Source of the DNA: Rubrobacter indicoceani | GTDB taxonomy: Bacteria > Actinomycetota > Rubrobacteria > Rubrobacterales > Rubrobacteraceae | Length of the DNA: 64,000 bases | Direction of reading: 5' to 3' | Assembly: GCF_003568865.1 (NCBI RefSeq) | Contig: NZ_CP031115.1 | Location: 2,046,001-2,110,000 of the forward strand | Shown: positions 53,757 to 61,884 of the stretch, one piece after another | How the letters are laid out: each line of letters starts with the position of its first letter | Numbering within the stretch: the first letter of the stretch is position 1 | The notes under the pieces: model-generated | Seen by the model: only the letters and a program-made list of their open reading frames with translations | Told to the model about the DNA's origin: nothing | Databases searched by the model: none | Made by a program: the position numbers and the translations under genes

Positions 53757-54778
53757 CCTGCGAAGGCTCCGGAGAGTTTCGAGGCGGCCCCGAGCGCGGC
53801 TTCGACGTCCGCGTCGTCTACATCGAGATGGGTGCAGAACCGGACGTAACCGCTCTTTGCCGGGGTTGCAAGAACGCCGTTCTCGGCGAGCCGGAGCAAC
53901 AGCCCTTCAGGGTCCTCGCTGGCGAGGAGCACGATGTTCGTTTCGGGTGGCTCGACTCTGTATCCGGCTTCGACAAGTCCTTCGGCGAGGCTGCGGGCGC
54001 GGCAATGGTCGTCCTCCAGGCGCTCGACGTTGTTCCTGAAGGCATAGAGCGAGGCTGCGGCGATGATCCCGGCCTGCCGCATCCCGCCGCCGAGGGCTTT
54101 GCGTACCCGCCTTGCGCGGTGGATCCCGTCCGCGTTCCCGGCGAGCAGCGACCCGACCGGCGCGCCGAGCCCTTTGGAGGAACAGACCGAGACGGTCGCC
54201 GCGTGCCTGCACCACGCGGAGGCCGGTACGCCGCTTGCAACGGCGGCGTTGAAGAGCCGAGCCCCGTCGAGGTGGACCTCCAGCCCGAGCTTCTCCGCCT
54301 CCTGAGAGACGGCGGCGAAGTCCTCCAGCGGGTAAACCCTGCCCCCGGCGGCGTTGTGCGTGTTCTCAAGGCACAGAAGCGTCGGGGGCGGGAAGTGGAC
54401 GTTTACGGGGCGCATGCTCCGGCGCAGGGTCTCCGGCAGGATACGCCCCCCGTCGCCCGAAACGGGCCTGACCTGGACGCCGGAGATCAGGGCCGGCGCA
54501 CCCGCCTCGTAGTTAAAGACGTGGGCGTCTTCGTGGAGCAAAACCTCATCCCCGCGCCGGGTGGCGAGGTGGAGTCCGATCTGGTTTGTCATGGTCCCTG
54601 ACGGAGCGTATATCGCGGCTTCCTTGCCGAGCAGGTCGGCCACGTACTCCTCGAGTTCCCTGACCGTCGGGTCTTCCTCAAAGACATCGTCTCCGACTTC
54701 GGCGTTCGCCATCGCCCGGCGCATCCCGGGCGACGGGCGCGTAACGGTGTCGCTCCTGAAATCCGCTACTCCTCGCAT
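53753..54778 (-). CDS. Low-specificity L-threonine aldolase family protein
   Basis: A 341-residue PLP enzyme of fold type I that splits threonine or allo-threonine into glycine and acetaldehyde. The start MRGVADFRSDTVTRPSPGMRRAMANAEVGDDVFEEDPTV is characteristic. The PLP lysine is in VSVCSSKGLGAPVGS, and HLDGARLFNA carries the aspartate that contacts the pyridine ring. The ATG at 54778 has GGGAGGG 8 nt upstream; the open frame above it has no similarity. It is followed directly by a coupled GNAT gene. The family also includes other beta-elimination enzymes. Confidence 0.92.
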   Translation of the reverse strand: MRGVADFRSDTVTRPSPGMRRAMANAEVGDDVFEEDPTVRELEEYVADLLGKEAAIYAPSGTMTNQIGLHLATRRGDEVLLHEDAHVFNYEAGAPALISGVQVRPVSGDGGRILPETLRRSMRPVNVHFPPPTLLCLENTHNAAGGRVYPLEDFAAVSQEAEKLGLEVHLDGARLFNAAVASGVPASAWCRHAATVSVCSSKGLGAPVGSLLAGNADGIHRARRVRKALGGGMRQAGIIAAASLYAFRNNVERLEDDHCRARSLAEGLVEAGYRVEPPETNIVLLASEDPEGLLLRLAENGVLATPAKSGYVRFCTHLDVDDADVEAALGAASKLSGAFAG

Positions 54779-54815
54779 AAAACTCCCTCCCTGCATCTCA
54801 TCCTGCACGCCAGCT

Positions 54816-55769
54816 TCAGCCCTCTCGGGCGGGGATGATCTTATCGGTGATCGAGAAATGGAACTTCGCCGTCTCCCGCAACCCGGCCTCTCCAAGCTCC
54901 GCATACACCCGGCGAGCCGCCTCGATCACGTGCGTCGAACCCCTCGGCAGCACGAAACCGACAAGCTCTGTCAGCCGCTCCATCTCCTCCAGGTACCGCG
55001 ACCGGGCCAGTATCGAAGCCGCCGCCACCGCCGCGTCATCCTCCGCCCTTGGACGGGCCTCTATCCTTACACCCTCTATCCCCCCGGACTCCACGTACTC
55101 CTTTGCCTTTACCCCGAACGCGTCGACAACGGCAAGCTCTACCTCAGCTTTGAGTCTGTCTATGATCTCGACGTTGAGCTGACCCAGAAGGCGGTTGACG
55201 TTTCTCCCGGCTGCGCGCCAGCGGGCATCGTACTCCGGGGGCGACAGCGATATCACGGCGATGTTCCGCTCTTCGAGCAGGTTTCTGATCCCTGCGGCGA
55301 GCTTGAGGCTCTCCGGGATGCCGAGGTCCTTTGAGTCCCGGACGCCGAGCTTGCGGAGCGCGGTGTCCTGCTCCTCCCCGTGTACGCGCACCCCGGTTAC
55401 CACCAGCGGCCCGAAGTACTCGCCCTTTCCGGCCTCGTCGGTCCCGACCCTCGAGGTCGCGCTCGGGATGGTGAAACCCGGGTTTCCGCGGTTTGCGGGC
55501 TTCGACGGCTTCCGGGCCCCGGCCTTCTTTCTGCCAGAGGCCGAGACGCGATGATCGCGAACAAGGGCTTTGAGGGCCGACTCCTTGCCGCCTTCGGAGG
55601 TCTTCCCGGTCGAGTAGACGTTCAGGGTAACGCGGTCGGCCCCGAGCGAGAGCACGTGCTGCGTGGCGTGGTCTATGGCCCGGCTTTTCTCGACTCGGAC
55701 CCCGGCGGCCTCTATCTTTTTTCGCAGGTCGACGGGGATCTCGTAGACTTTCTTTCTTTCGCCGCTCAA
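54816..55769 (-). CDS. rnhC: Ribonuclease HIII
   Basis: A 317-residue RNase H2-superfamily nuclease that cuts RNA in RNA-DNA hybrids. The type HIII signature GTDEAGKGEYFGPLVV, with its catalytic Asp-Glu, is near residue 108, and VRDSKDLG and DDAAVAAASILARSRYLE (two more acidic residues) follow. The N-terminal TBP-like domain (1-75) is the substrate-binding extension that separates HIII from HII. RNase HIII is uncommon in actinobacteria. The ATG at 55769 overlaps the acylphosphatase stop by 4 bp. Confidence 0.95.
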   Translation of the reverse strand: MSGERKKVYEIPVDLRKKIEAAGVRVEKSRAIDHATQHVLSLGADRVTLNVYSTGKTSEGGKESALKALVRDHRVSASGRKKAGARKPSKPANRGNPGFTIPSATSRVGTDEAGKGEYFGPLVVTGVRVHGEEQDTALRKLGVRDSKDLGIPESLKLAAGIRNLLEERNIAVISLSPPEYDARWRAAGRNVNRLLGQLNVEIIDRLKAEVELAVVDAFGVKAKEYVESGGIEGVRIEARPRAEDDAAVAAASILARSRYLEEMERLTELVGFVLPRGSTHVIEAARRVYAELGEAGLRETAKFHFSITDKIIPAREG

Positions 55770-56044
55770 AGTACCCTGAACCCGGCCTCTCCGCGAGCTT
55801 CTTCCTCCGCTGTCTCGACCGCTTCAACCGAGGCTTGTCGCGGGCCCCGCCTGCACCACGAGACCATCTCTTCGAGCCTCTGCGGCTCCCCCTCGAAAAC
55901 CGCCTCTACCCGTCCGTCGGGCAGGTTCCTGACCCAGCCGGAGAGCCCCCGGTCTTCGGCCTCCTGCCGGGTTGATTCCCGGTAGAAAACACCCTGAACC
56001 TCACCTGAAACGTGAATGTGCAGTCTCTTCTTGTCTTTTTCCAT
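55766..56044 (-). CDS. acyP: Acylphosphatase
   Basis: A 92-residue enzyme that hydrolyses acyl phosphates. Catalytic Arg22 (GVFYRESTRQEA) and Asn40 (GWVRNLPDG) are both present, and the fold matches the family throughout (VEAVFEGEPQRLEEMVSWCRRGP). Length is typical. It is the first gene of a coupled pair with rnhC. Confidence 0.95.
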   Translation of the reverse strand: MEKDKKRLHIHVSGEVQGVFYRESTRQEAEDRGLSGWVRNLPDGRVEAVFEGEPQRLEEMVSWCRRGPRQASVEAVETAEEEARGEAGFRVL

Positions 56045-56126
56045 CCGGTCCCTTCCCGGTTCTGCGGCCCTGGTCTTTCGGACGCGCGTCGGCGTCCGGG
56101 CCGGGTCTTACGGTGTTCTGCAGCGA

Positions 56127-56132
56127 TATGCT
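56127..56132 (+). promoter_or_regulatory. -10 box for the GT2-GtrA-GAF gene
   Basis: TATGCT, 13 nt before the ATG at 56146, predicting an untranslated leader of only about 7 nt. No Shine-Dalgarno is visible. Confidence 0.45.
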
Positions 56133-56145
56133 AACCTAGTGCGTC

Positions 56146-57717
56146 ATGAGGGTTGAGAGTAGAACGTTCGGGGAGGGTGAGGGCAGACTTTACTCCGGTT
56201 CACCGCTGCTCACCCTTATCATCCCGACGCGCAACGAGGCGCAGAACGTCCCGCTTCTAGTGCGGGAGTTGAGTCGCGGGCTCGGCGACGTGGACTACCG
56301 GATAGTCTTCGTGGACGACTCCACGGACAACACGCCGGAGGTTATAAGGAAGCTCTCCCGCGAGGACGGCCGGGTGGACATGATCCACCGCGAAGGCGAG
56401 GAGCGTGAAGGCGGTCTTGCAACCGCCGTTACCACGGGCCTCGATTCCGTCTCGGAGCGCAGCACCTACACCTGCGTCATGGACGCGGACCTGCAACATC
56501 CGCCGGAGAAGGTGCGGGAGATGCTGGAGGCCGCCCTTTCCTCCGGTTCGGACGTGGTCGTTGCAAGCCGGTACGTTGCGGGCGGCGACTATGAAGGACT
56601 CTCCGGCCCGGTCAGGAAGGCCGTTTCGGCGGGGAGCAAGACCCTTGCGCAGATAGTGTTCCGTGAGGCCCGCAAAACAAGCGACCCGATGAGCGGCTTC
56701 TTTCTTGTCAAGAACTCGTCCATCTCGGGGATACAGTTCAGGCCGACGGGGTTCAAGATCCTTCTGGAAGTTCTGGTGTGTGCGCCGGAGTTGAAGGTCG
56801 TGGAGGTTCCGCTCCGGTTTCAGGCAAGGAACGCCGGGGTATCGAAGGCGACCTTCCGGCAGGGGCTAGATTACCTGAGCCACATCGCGAGCCTTTTCTG
56901 GTTTGTTCCGGCGGCGGGGAGGTTCTGGAAGTTCGCTCTGGTCGGCGGCTCGGGGGTGCTGGTCAACACGCTCACCCTCGTAGTGCTTGCCGAGTTCTTC
57001 GACACGAGCAAGGTTATCGCGTGGATGTTCGGCGTAGGCGTGAGCATTCTGACCAACTTCCTGCTGAACAGCGCGTTCACCTGGCGCGACGTAAAGCACG
57101 CAAGCCCCATCCACTTCCTGCTGCGCGGCGCGCTGGCCTACCCGGTCGCCGTTATAGGCATCGGGGCGAACTTCGCCGTCTACTACCCGCTCCTGAAGTA
57201 CGTTTCGGATGCCTTTCCGTACTACGTGATCTTCAACCTCCTCGGCATCGTCGCCGCGACGAGCGTGAACTTCATCCTCAGCTCGAAGCTGATCTTCCGC
57301 CCGACCCGACCCGACTACGCCCACGAGGAGATGCCGCCGGAGGAGCTGACGGCCCAGATCCGCACCGAGCTCAAGGCCGACCGGGCGGGGATAGTGGCTC
57401 TGGACCCGACGGTCACGCCTGCAAACCCCGGTTTCACCTCGAACAGCCTCTCGGACGCCGAGGCGGGGCTTATCGGGCTCGTCGGCGCAACCATGCAGCC
57501 GACCCTCGCCGTTACCGGACCCCGCCGCCTGCCCCAGGCCCGGACAAACGCCCGCTGGATGAACTCACTCGCCGTTCCGGTCTCCGACGACCGGGGCGTT
57601 ACCGGCATCGTCTACGCTTCGCGAACCTCCTCCGAACCTTTTACCGAAGAAGACCTCTACTGGCTGACCGCCTATACCAGCACCGCCCGCAGGATTTTCT
57701 CCAGCACGGAAAGCTGA
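56146..57717 (+). CDS. Fusion of GT2 glycosyltransferase, GtrA membrane domain and C-terminal GAF-like domain
   Basis: A 523-residue protein. Residues 20-245 form a GT-A glycosyltransferase of the polyprenol-phosphate sugar (DPM1/GtrB) type, with LTLIIPTRNEAQNV, FVDDSTDNT and the metal motif DAD at 113-115 (Asp113, Asp115). Residues 260-385 form a four-helix GtrA domain (FALVGGSGVLVNT, NFLLNSAFTWRD, SVNFILSSKLIF), which moves lipid-linked sugars across the membrane. Residues 400-523 look like a GAF sensor domain (LTAQIRTELKADRAGIVALDP, RWMNSLAVPVSDDRGVTGIVYASR, FTEEDLYWLTAYTSTARRIF). GT2-GtrA fusions are known; the added GAF is unusual. It probably glycosylates cell envelope material, with a sensed small molecule modulating it. 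Confidence 0.88.
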   Translation: MRVESRTFGEGEGRLYSGSPLLTLIIPTRNEAQNVPLLVRELSRGLGDVDYRIVFVDDSTDNTPEVIRKLSREDGRVDMIHREGEEREGGLATAVTTGLDSVSERSTYTCVMDADLQHPPEKVREMLEAALSSGSDVVVASRYVAGGDYEGLSGPVRKAVSAGSKTLAQIVFREARKTSDPMSGFFLVKNSSISGIQFRPTGFKILLEVLVCAPELKVVEVPLRFQARNAGVSKATFRQGLDYLSHIASLFWFVPAAGRFWKFALVGGSGVLVNTLTLVVLAEFFDTSKVIAWMFGVGVSILTNFLLNSAFTWRDVKHASPIHFLLRGALAYPVAVIGIGANFAVYYPLLKYVSDAFPYYVIFNLLGIVAATSVNFILSSKLIFRPTRPDYAHEEMPPEELTAQIRTELKADRAGIVALDPTVTPANPGFTSNSLSDAEAGLIGLVGATMQPTLAVTGPRRLPQARTNARWMNSLAVPVSDDRGVTGIVYASRTSSEPFTEEDLYWLTAYTSTARRIFSSTES

Positions 57718-57719
57718 GA

Positions 57720-57752
57720 GGAGCGTCCCGGCAAGCTCCGCCGAAACGCTCC
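57720..57752 (+). terminator. Hairpin after the GT2-GtrA-GAF gene
   Basis: GGAGCGT (57720-57726) pairs with ACGCTCC (57746-57752), and an inner CGGC/GCCG pair extends it across 2-nt bulges. It starts 3 bp after the stop. No T tract follows, so it may be Rho-assisted or a 3' stabiliser. Confidence 0.5.
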
Positions 57753-58116
57753 ACGCCTCTCCCCCGGAGGCCGGTCGGAACGATCCCGACCACACCACGA
57801 ACATTACACCTGCACTTCAGGCACAGACCGAACCCCGGTGCAAAGCTCGCTCGGGGGTAGATTATCTCCGCTCCGAGCCTCGCTCAATGCCCCGGATCCC
57901 GCTTGCCAGAGCCTTTTCTTTCTCCGTACACCTACATGGTGAGCAACGCCTGAGCCTCCGGCACAGAATGGTGTGGACCGGGATCTTTCCGAAGGATTCT
58001 CTGCTACTCACAGGCAGACGTATATACCTTTGATATAAGGTCAGGTTCATCATCGAAACAAGGTGAGTCAGGGTGAATGCAGCGGAGTCCGGTGCGACAG
58101 ATATAATTCCTGCGTC
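57753..58116. other. Intergenic region without a supported gene
   Basis: About 360 bp between the hairpin and the FemX-like gene. Base composition is less GC-rich than around it. The only clear signal is TATAAT at 58102-58107. Short open frames on both strands lack ribosome binding sites and similarity. A repeated TATA-rich patch lies at 58020-58040. No RNA gene was recognised. Confidence 0.5.
58102..58107 (+). promoter_or_regulatory. -10 box (TATAAT) for the FemX-like gene
   Basis: A perfect TATAAT, 9 nt before an in-frame GTG at 58117. No -35 box of quality. If used, the mRNA would be leaderless or nearly so. Confidence 0.5.
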
Positions 58117-59211
58117 GTGCTGGGGCATCGGCCGGGCGGGTATCTCGCCTGGCAGTGGTATTTACATCGAGTTCGGGGGTACGTCGTCTTTCGAGAAGTG
58201 AAGAGCCGTGAGGAGTGGAATTCGCTTGTCCGGGGTCTGGGTGGCAGCGCACTTCAGGCATGGGAGTGGGGTGAGTTCCGGGGCGAGCAGGGCTGGCGGG
58301 TGCTGAGGCTGGCCCACTTGCAAGGCTCGGCGGCGGCGCAGGTGTTGCTGAGGCGGTTTCCCGTGCCGGGGTTCGGTTCTTTTGCCTACGCGCCTTACGG
58401 ACCGGTGCTTTCGGACGAGGTCTCTGGGGATGAGCTTCGGGGTGTGGTCTCCTCCCTTGCGGAGCGGGTTGGGGCTGAGGGCGCGAGCCTTCTAGAGGTG
58501 GAGCCGCGTCTTTTCGAGGGCGAGGGTCTGGGGGCTGGCTTCGAACGGAGCCCGAGTTCGGTGCAGCCGAGGTGTACCTTTGTTCTGGACGTGCGGGAGG
58601 ACACGGAGGCTCAGCTCTCGGCCCTGCCGAAAGACACGCGCTATGGGGTCCGACGGGCAAGAAAGCAGGGCGTCGTGGCCGGGGAATCGGACAACCCGGA
58701 GCGGGATCTCGAAAGCTTCATGGACCTTCTGGAAGAGACGGCGGGGCGTCAGAGCTTTGCGCTCAGGCCAAGAGAATACTACCGCCGGTTTATGAAAGTC
58801 CTGCCTGCGCACCTGATCGTAGCCCGGCGCGAAGGTGATGAGAAGCTTCTTGCGGGGGCGGTGATCCTGACCTCCGGCCCGGAGTCGGTGTATCTGTACG
58901 GCGCGTCCACCCGCGAAGGAGAGAACCTCTACGCCTCTTACCTGACACAGTTCGAGGCACTCTCCGTCGCCAGAGCCCGGGGTGCGAGACGCTACGACCT
59001 GGGCGGCATACCGTGCGCTCCGGTCGAGGATCACCCCCTGTTCGGGGTCTACCGGTTTAAAAAGAAGTTCGGCGGGCGCGAGGAGAGGTACGTCGGCCTG
59101 CATGAGACAAAGCTCAGCCCGCTGAGAGCCGGGATACTGAAGGCCGGGATCAGCGGCTACTACTCCTTCCAGAAGCTCCGGGGGCGCGGGCCGGGGCCGA
59201 TCTCGGACTGA
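58117..59211 (+). CDS. FemX/FemAB-like peptidoglycan bridge aminoacyltransferase
   Basis: About 364 residues with two GNAT-like halves. The first half has REEWNSLVRGLGGSALQAWEWGEFRGEQGW and SFAYAPYGPVL, the second AGAVILTSGPESVYLYGASTREGENLYASYLTQFEAL and GARRYDLGGIPC, as in lipid II aminoacyltransferases that use aminoacyl-tRNA to build cross-bridges. The C-terminal FKKKFGGREERYVG is characteristic. The start is uncertain: the frame opens at 58063, but a TATAAT box lies inside that stretch, so I chose the GTG at 58117; a GTG near 58198 is another option. It is followed by the SAM hydroxide adenosyltransferase gene on the same strand. Confidence 0.86.
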   Translation: MLGHRPGGYLAWQWYLHRVRGYVVFREVKSREEWNSLVRGLGGSALQAWEWGEFRGEQGWRVLRLAHLQGSAAAQVLLRRFPVPGFGSFAYAPYGPVLSDEVSGDELRGVVSSLAERVGAEGASLLEVEPRLFEGEGLGAGFERSPSSVQPRCTFVLDVREDTEAQLSALPKDTRYGVRRARKQGVVAGESDNPERDLESFMDLLEETAGRQSFALRPREYYRRFMKVLPAHLIVARREGDEKLLAGAVILTSGPESVYLYGASTREGENLYASYLTQFEALSVARARGARRYDLGGIPCAPVEDHPLFGVYRFKKKFGGREERYVGLHETKLSPLRAGILKAGISGYYSFQKLRGRGPGPISD

Positions 59212-59304
59212 CCCGACCCGCTCGAACCGGTCCGGACTTATACTTCCGGGGGCAGGGTCTGGTGGAGGTGTCCGGGGTTTCTGGGGTTTCTGGAGGTGAG
59301 CGGG

Positions 59305-60108
59305 ATGAGGCCGATTTGTTTTCTTTCGGATTTCGGGCTGGCGGATGACTTTGTCGGGACCTGCCGGGGGGTGATCTTCCGCATCGCCCCGGAGGTGAGG
59401 GTTATAGACCTGACGCACTCGGTGCCGAGCTTCGGGATCCGGGCCGGGGCCGAGCTTCTGGAACACGCGACGCGCTACATGCCCGAGGATACGGTCTATC
59501 TCGCCGTCGTGGACCCCGGGGTCGGGACTTCCCGGCGGGAGATAGCCCTTGAAACAGAGAGCGGTGCGATGATGGTCGGGCCGGACAACGGGCTTCTGAT
59601 GCCCGCTGCCGCCTCTCTCGGCGGGGTCTCCCGGGCGGCTTGCTTGACCAACGACGGCTTGCACGTAAAACCCGTTTCGAGCACCTTTCACGGACGGGAC
59701 GTTTTCTCCCCCGTCGCGGCGTACCTCGCCTCCGGCACGGAGTTCGGGGAGGTAGGGGATCCGGTCGATGTCGAAGACCTCACCGGTCTCGACCTTCCGG
59801 ACGACGAGATGGGCGAGGGGGATATCCGCGCCCAGATCATGGACGTAGACCGCTTCGGCAACGCCCGCCTCTCGATTCGGGAGGAAGGCTGCGGGCTGCG
59901 GTACGGAGAGAAGCTCGCGCTCGACGTCGGCGATGGAGACATGGAGATAAGCTACGTCTGTACCTTCGGCTCGGCGACGAGCGGGGAGTTGATCCTTGTC
60001 CCGGACTCGCACTGGCGGCTCAGCGTGGCGATAAACAAGGGAAACGCCGCCCGCGCCCTTGCGCTCGAAGTCGGCTCGAAGGTGACCCTGCGCAGAAAGG
60101 ACGACTAG
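59305..60108 (+). CDS. SAM hydroxide adenosyltransferase (DUF62/fluorinase-like)
   Basis: A 267-residue enzyme of the SAM-dependent halogenase/hydroxide adenosyltransferase family, which most often splits SAM into adenosine and methionine. Motifs are the SAM-contact ICFLSDFGLADDFVGTCRG at the start, VVDPGVGTSRREI, GPDNGLL, and STFHGRDVFSPVAAYL with the conserved His-Arg-Asp set of the hydrolase subgroup; the C-terminal domain has IMDVDRFGNARL. The ATG at 59305 has GGAGG 8 nt upstream; an in-frame GTG at 59296 is too close to that site. It lies 93 bp after the FemX-like gene and 6 bp before the next gene. Confidence 0.93.
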   Translation: MRPICFLSDFGLADDFVGTCRGVIFRIAPEVRVIDLTHSVPSFGIRAGAELLEHATRYMPEDTVYLAVVDPGVGTSRREIALETESGAMMVGPDNGLLMPAAASLGGVSRAACLTNDGLHVKPVSSTFHGRDVFSPVAAYLASGTEFGEVGDPVDVEDLTGLDLPDDEMGEGDIRAQIMDVDRFGNARLSIREEGCGLRYGEKLALDVGDGDMEISYVCTFGSATSGELILVPDSHWRLSVAINKGNAARALALEVGSKVTLRRKDD

Positions 60109-60114
60109 CACCGG

Positions 60115-60897
60115 ATGGAACCGAGACGCAACGAGGAGAAGACCCCGCGCCCCCCGAGTACCCGCGATTATCGCGGCAGGGTCCTGCGCCGGGCTTTATT
60201 CAAGCCCCTGAACCTCCTTACCCTGGTGGCGGGGCTCGGCATCTTCCTCACCACCGGCGCGCTCTGGCTTCTGCCTTTGACGCTCGGGGTCTACGCAACC
60301 GTTGTCTACCTCGCCGCCAAAGACCCTATATACATCCAGAAGGTCACCGGGCAGCGCGTCGCCAACCACCCCGGAAACGTCCTCCCCGCCAGAGACGTCG
60401 GTCCGGAACGCCGCGCCCGGTGGCTTGACCGGGGTGAAACCCGCCAGAAAGTCGAGGAAGCGCTTGTCACCTACCGCAAAGTCCTGCTCGCGATAGATGA
60501 ATCCGACAACGTTACCGTTCGCGTGCTGGAGGGAGCCGTCCCGAAGCTCCACGAAGCCGCCAACCGGCTTGTCGACGTGGCGAGCAACCGCCAGCGCGCC
60601 GCCGCCACCCTCTCGGACTTTGATCCGGGCACCTCCTCAGCCCCGGAGAACAGCGAAGACGAACACCGACGTCAAAGAGAATCCAGCCTCGAAGGACTGC
60701 GGCTGCACGTTCAGCAGGCCGACAACGAGATAGACGATATATCCAGCCAGTTCATGACCCTCAGAGCGCAGGTGGTCCGGGCCTCGCTCGACACGACCGG
60801 GGCCCGGCAGCAGGCTGAAGCCATAAACAAATCCCTTGACGGCCTCAACTACCGCCTCGAAGCCCTCAACGAGACCTTCACCGAAGAAACCCGCTGA
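60115..60897 (+). CDS. Membrane-anchored coiled-coil protein of unknown function (260 residues)
   Basis: Two close hydrophobic segments at about 31-50 and 50-68 form a helical hairpin after a basic N-terminus. The remaining 190 residues are long, charged, and helical, with heptad-like stretches (VEGAVPKLHEAANRLVDVASN and SLEGLRLHVQQADNEIDDISSQFMTL), so a coiled coil on the cytoplasmic side is likely. No catalytic motif is seen and I recognise no family. It is cotranscribed with the SAM hydroxide adenosyltransferase gene, 6 bp away, and ends at a two-way terminator. Confidence 0.78.
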   Translation: MEPRRNEEKTPRPPSTRDYRGRVLRRALFKPLNLLTLVAGLGIFLTTGALWLLPLTLGVYATVVYLAAKDPIYIQKVTGQRVANHPGNVLPARDVGPERRARWLDRGETRQKVEEALVTYRKVLLAIDESDNVTVRVLEGAVPKLHEAANRLVDVASNRQRAAATLSDFDPGTSSAPENSEDEHRRQRESSLEGLRLHVQQADNEIDDISSQFMTLRAQVVRASLDTTGARQQAEAINKSLDGLNYRLEALNETFTEETR

Positions 60898-60922
60898 CCC
60901 CGCGCGCCCGGAAGGCAAACAA

Positions 60923-60946
60923 AAAACGGACCCGAAGGCCCGTTTT
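60923..60946. terminator. Bidirectional terminator
   Basis: AAAACGGACC (60923-60932) and GGCCCGTTTT (60937-60946) pair with one mismatch over a CGAA tetraloop. A-rich and T-rich flanks on both sides allow termination in both directions, between convergent genes. Confidence 0.8.
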
Positions 60947-61009
60947 CGACCGGCTCACCGACCGTAAAATCATGAGATCTGGAACACCGCCCGTACCGGG
61001 AGGGTGGGA

Positions 61010-61564
61010 TCAGGCGGAACTGACCCTCCAGCCGCGTTCGTCGTTCTGTTCACGCTTCTCTTCGACCTTGCTCGGAGCGTCCTCCTTCGACTCCTGCCAG
61101 GAAGAACTCCCGCTCAACTCCTGACGCGACTCGCCGACGGAGATCAAGGAATCCTGGAACCAGCTCTCCAGCTGACCCATCACCCGGTCCTGATATACCT
61201 CGGAACCGCTCGCGACCTCCTGAGCGTAACGCTCGGCGCGGTCTATGTTCTCCGCCGCCCGCCGCTGCGCCCGCCTGTAAGGCTCGGTTTCCCTGACCTT
61301 TTCCTCGGCGACCCGGTGAGCCTCCTGAACGATCCGCTCGGCCTCCTCGTGCGCCGCAGCTATGATCGCCCGGCTCTCACGTTTTATGGCCTCGGACTCG
61401 TTCAACTCCTGTGGGAGCGATCCCCTCAGCTCATCCGTCACGGAGAGCATGTCCGACCGGTCTACAACGGCCAGACCCCGTCGCATCGGAACGCTGGATG
61501 CGTCCTGAACGATCGCATCCAACTCTTCAAGTATCTCGCCTATGTACTGCGTGTCCTCTCTCAT
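61010..61564 (-). CDS. Rv2927c-like DivIVA-related coiled-coil protein
   Basis: A 184-residue helical protein. Its first 90 residues closely follow the actinobacterial Rv2927c group: EILEELDAIVQDASSVPMRRGLAVVDRSDMLSVTDELRGSLPQELNESEAI and then IIAAAHEEAERIVQEAHRVAEEKV. These proteins have a DivIVA or ATP synthase b-subunit-like coiled coil and are linked to growth or division. The C-terminal 50 residues are polar and disordered. A TAGGGT -10 box ends 7 nt before the ATG, a leaderless layout, and a palindrome covers the -35 position. Confidence 0.82.
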   Translation of the reverse strand: MREDTQYIGEILEELDAIVQDASSVPMRRGLAVVDRSDMLSVTDELRGSLPQELNESEAIKRESRAIIAAAHEEAERIVQEAHRVAEEKVRETEPYRRAQRRAAENIDRAERYAQEVASGSEVYQDRVMGQLESWFQDSLISVGESRQELSGSSSWQESKEDAPSKVEEKREQNDERGWRVSSA

Positions 61565-61571
61565 GGGTCCA

Positions 61572-61604
61572 ACCCTAGCATGCGTATTCAGGCTACGCTA
61601 GCCT
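61572..61604 (-). promoter_or_regulatory. Leaderless promoter with palindrome for the Rv2927c-like gene
   Basis: TAGGGT (61572-61577, minus strand) lies 7 nt before the start. AGGCTA-CGC-TAGCCT (61590-61604) is a perfect 6-bp inverted repeat that overlaps the expected -35 position at 61595-61600, so it could be an operator. Confidence 0.45.
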
Positions 61605-61884
61605 TTACGAAAGAAATTTATGAAACGTTACCTCAAGTTCAGGTTGAGTATGATCTTAAGGTCAAGTGTAATTGGATCTAAGGGTAAGGTTAGTTATTTC
61701 TTTCGGGGTACGTTCCGAGTTTTCGCCTTTTCTAAAGGGATTCTGTCCGGTACTGCCACCCCGGGGCCCGGTACGCACCCTGCATCTGAGACGCTAAACC
61801 CTTTAGTCAAGGGATATTTTCGGAGTTATCCACAGGCACCGAAGCCTCGACCAGCAAGGGTCTCCGGAGGGTTTGAACGACCTT
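61605..61884. other. Intergenic region, lower GC, without a supported gene
   Basis: The 280 bp are clearly less GC-rich than the genes around. A plus-strand frame begins at 61620 but has only a weak ribosome binding site and runs into the antisense of the zinc-finger gene, so I do not call it. One TTATCCACA (61826-61834) matches a DnaA box. A short CCCTT-TAGTC-AAGGG hairpin (61799-61813) could end the zinc-finger gene transcript. Confidence 0.4.

Noticed and set aside
61632-61648. CTCAA-N7-TTGAG inverted repeat, considered as an HspR HAIR site
   Set aside because: HAIR is CTTGAGT-N7-ACTCAAG; the half-sites here are in the reverse order, and the dnaK promoter lies outside the window.
61826-61834. 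A perfect DnaA box (TTATCCACA)
   Set aside because: Only one box was seen and no dnaA, dnaN or box cluster is near, so it does not indicate an origin of replication.
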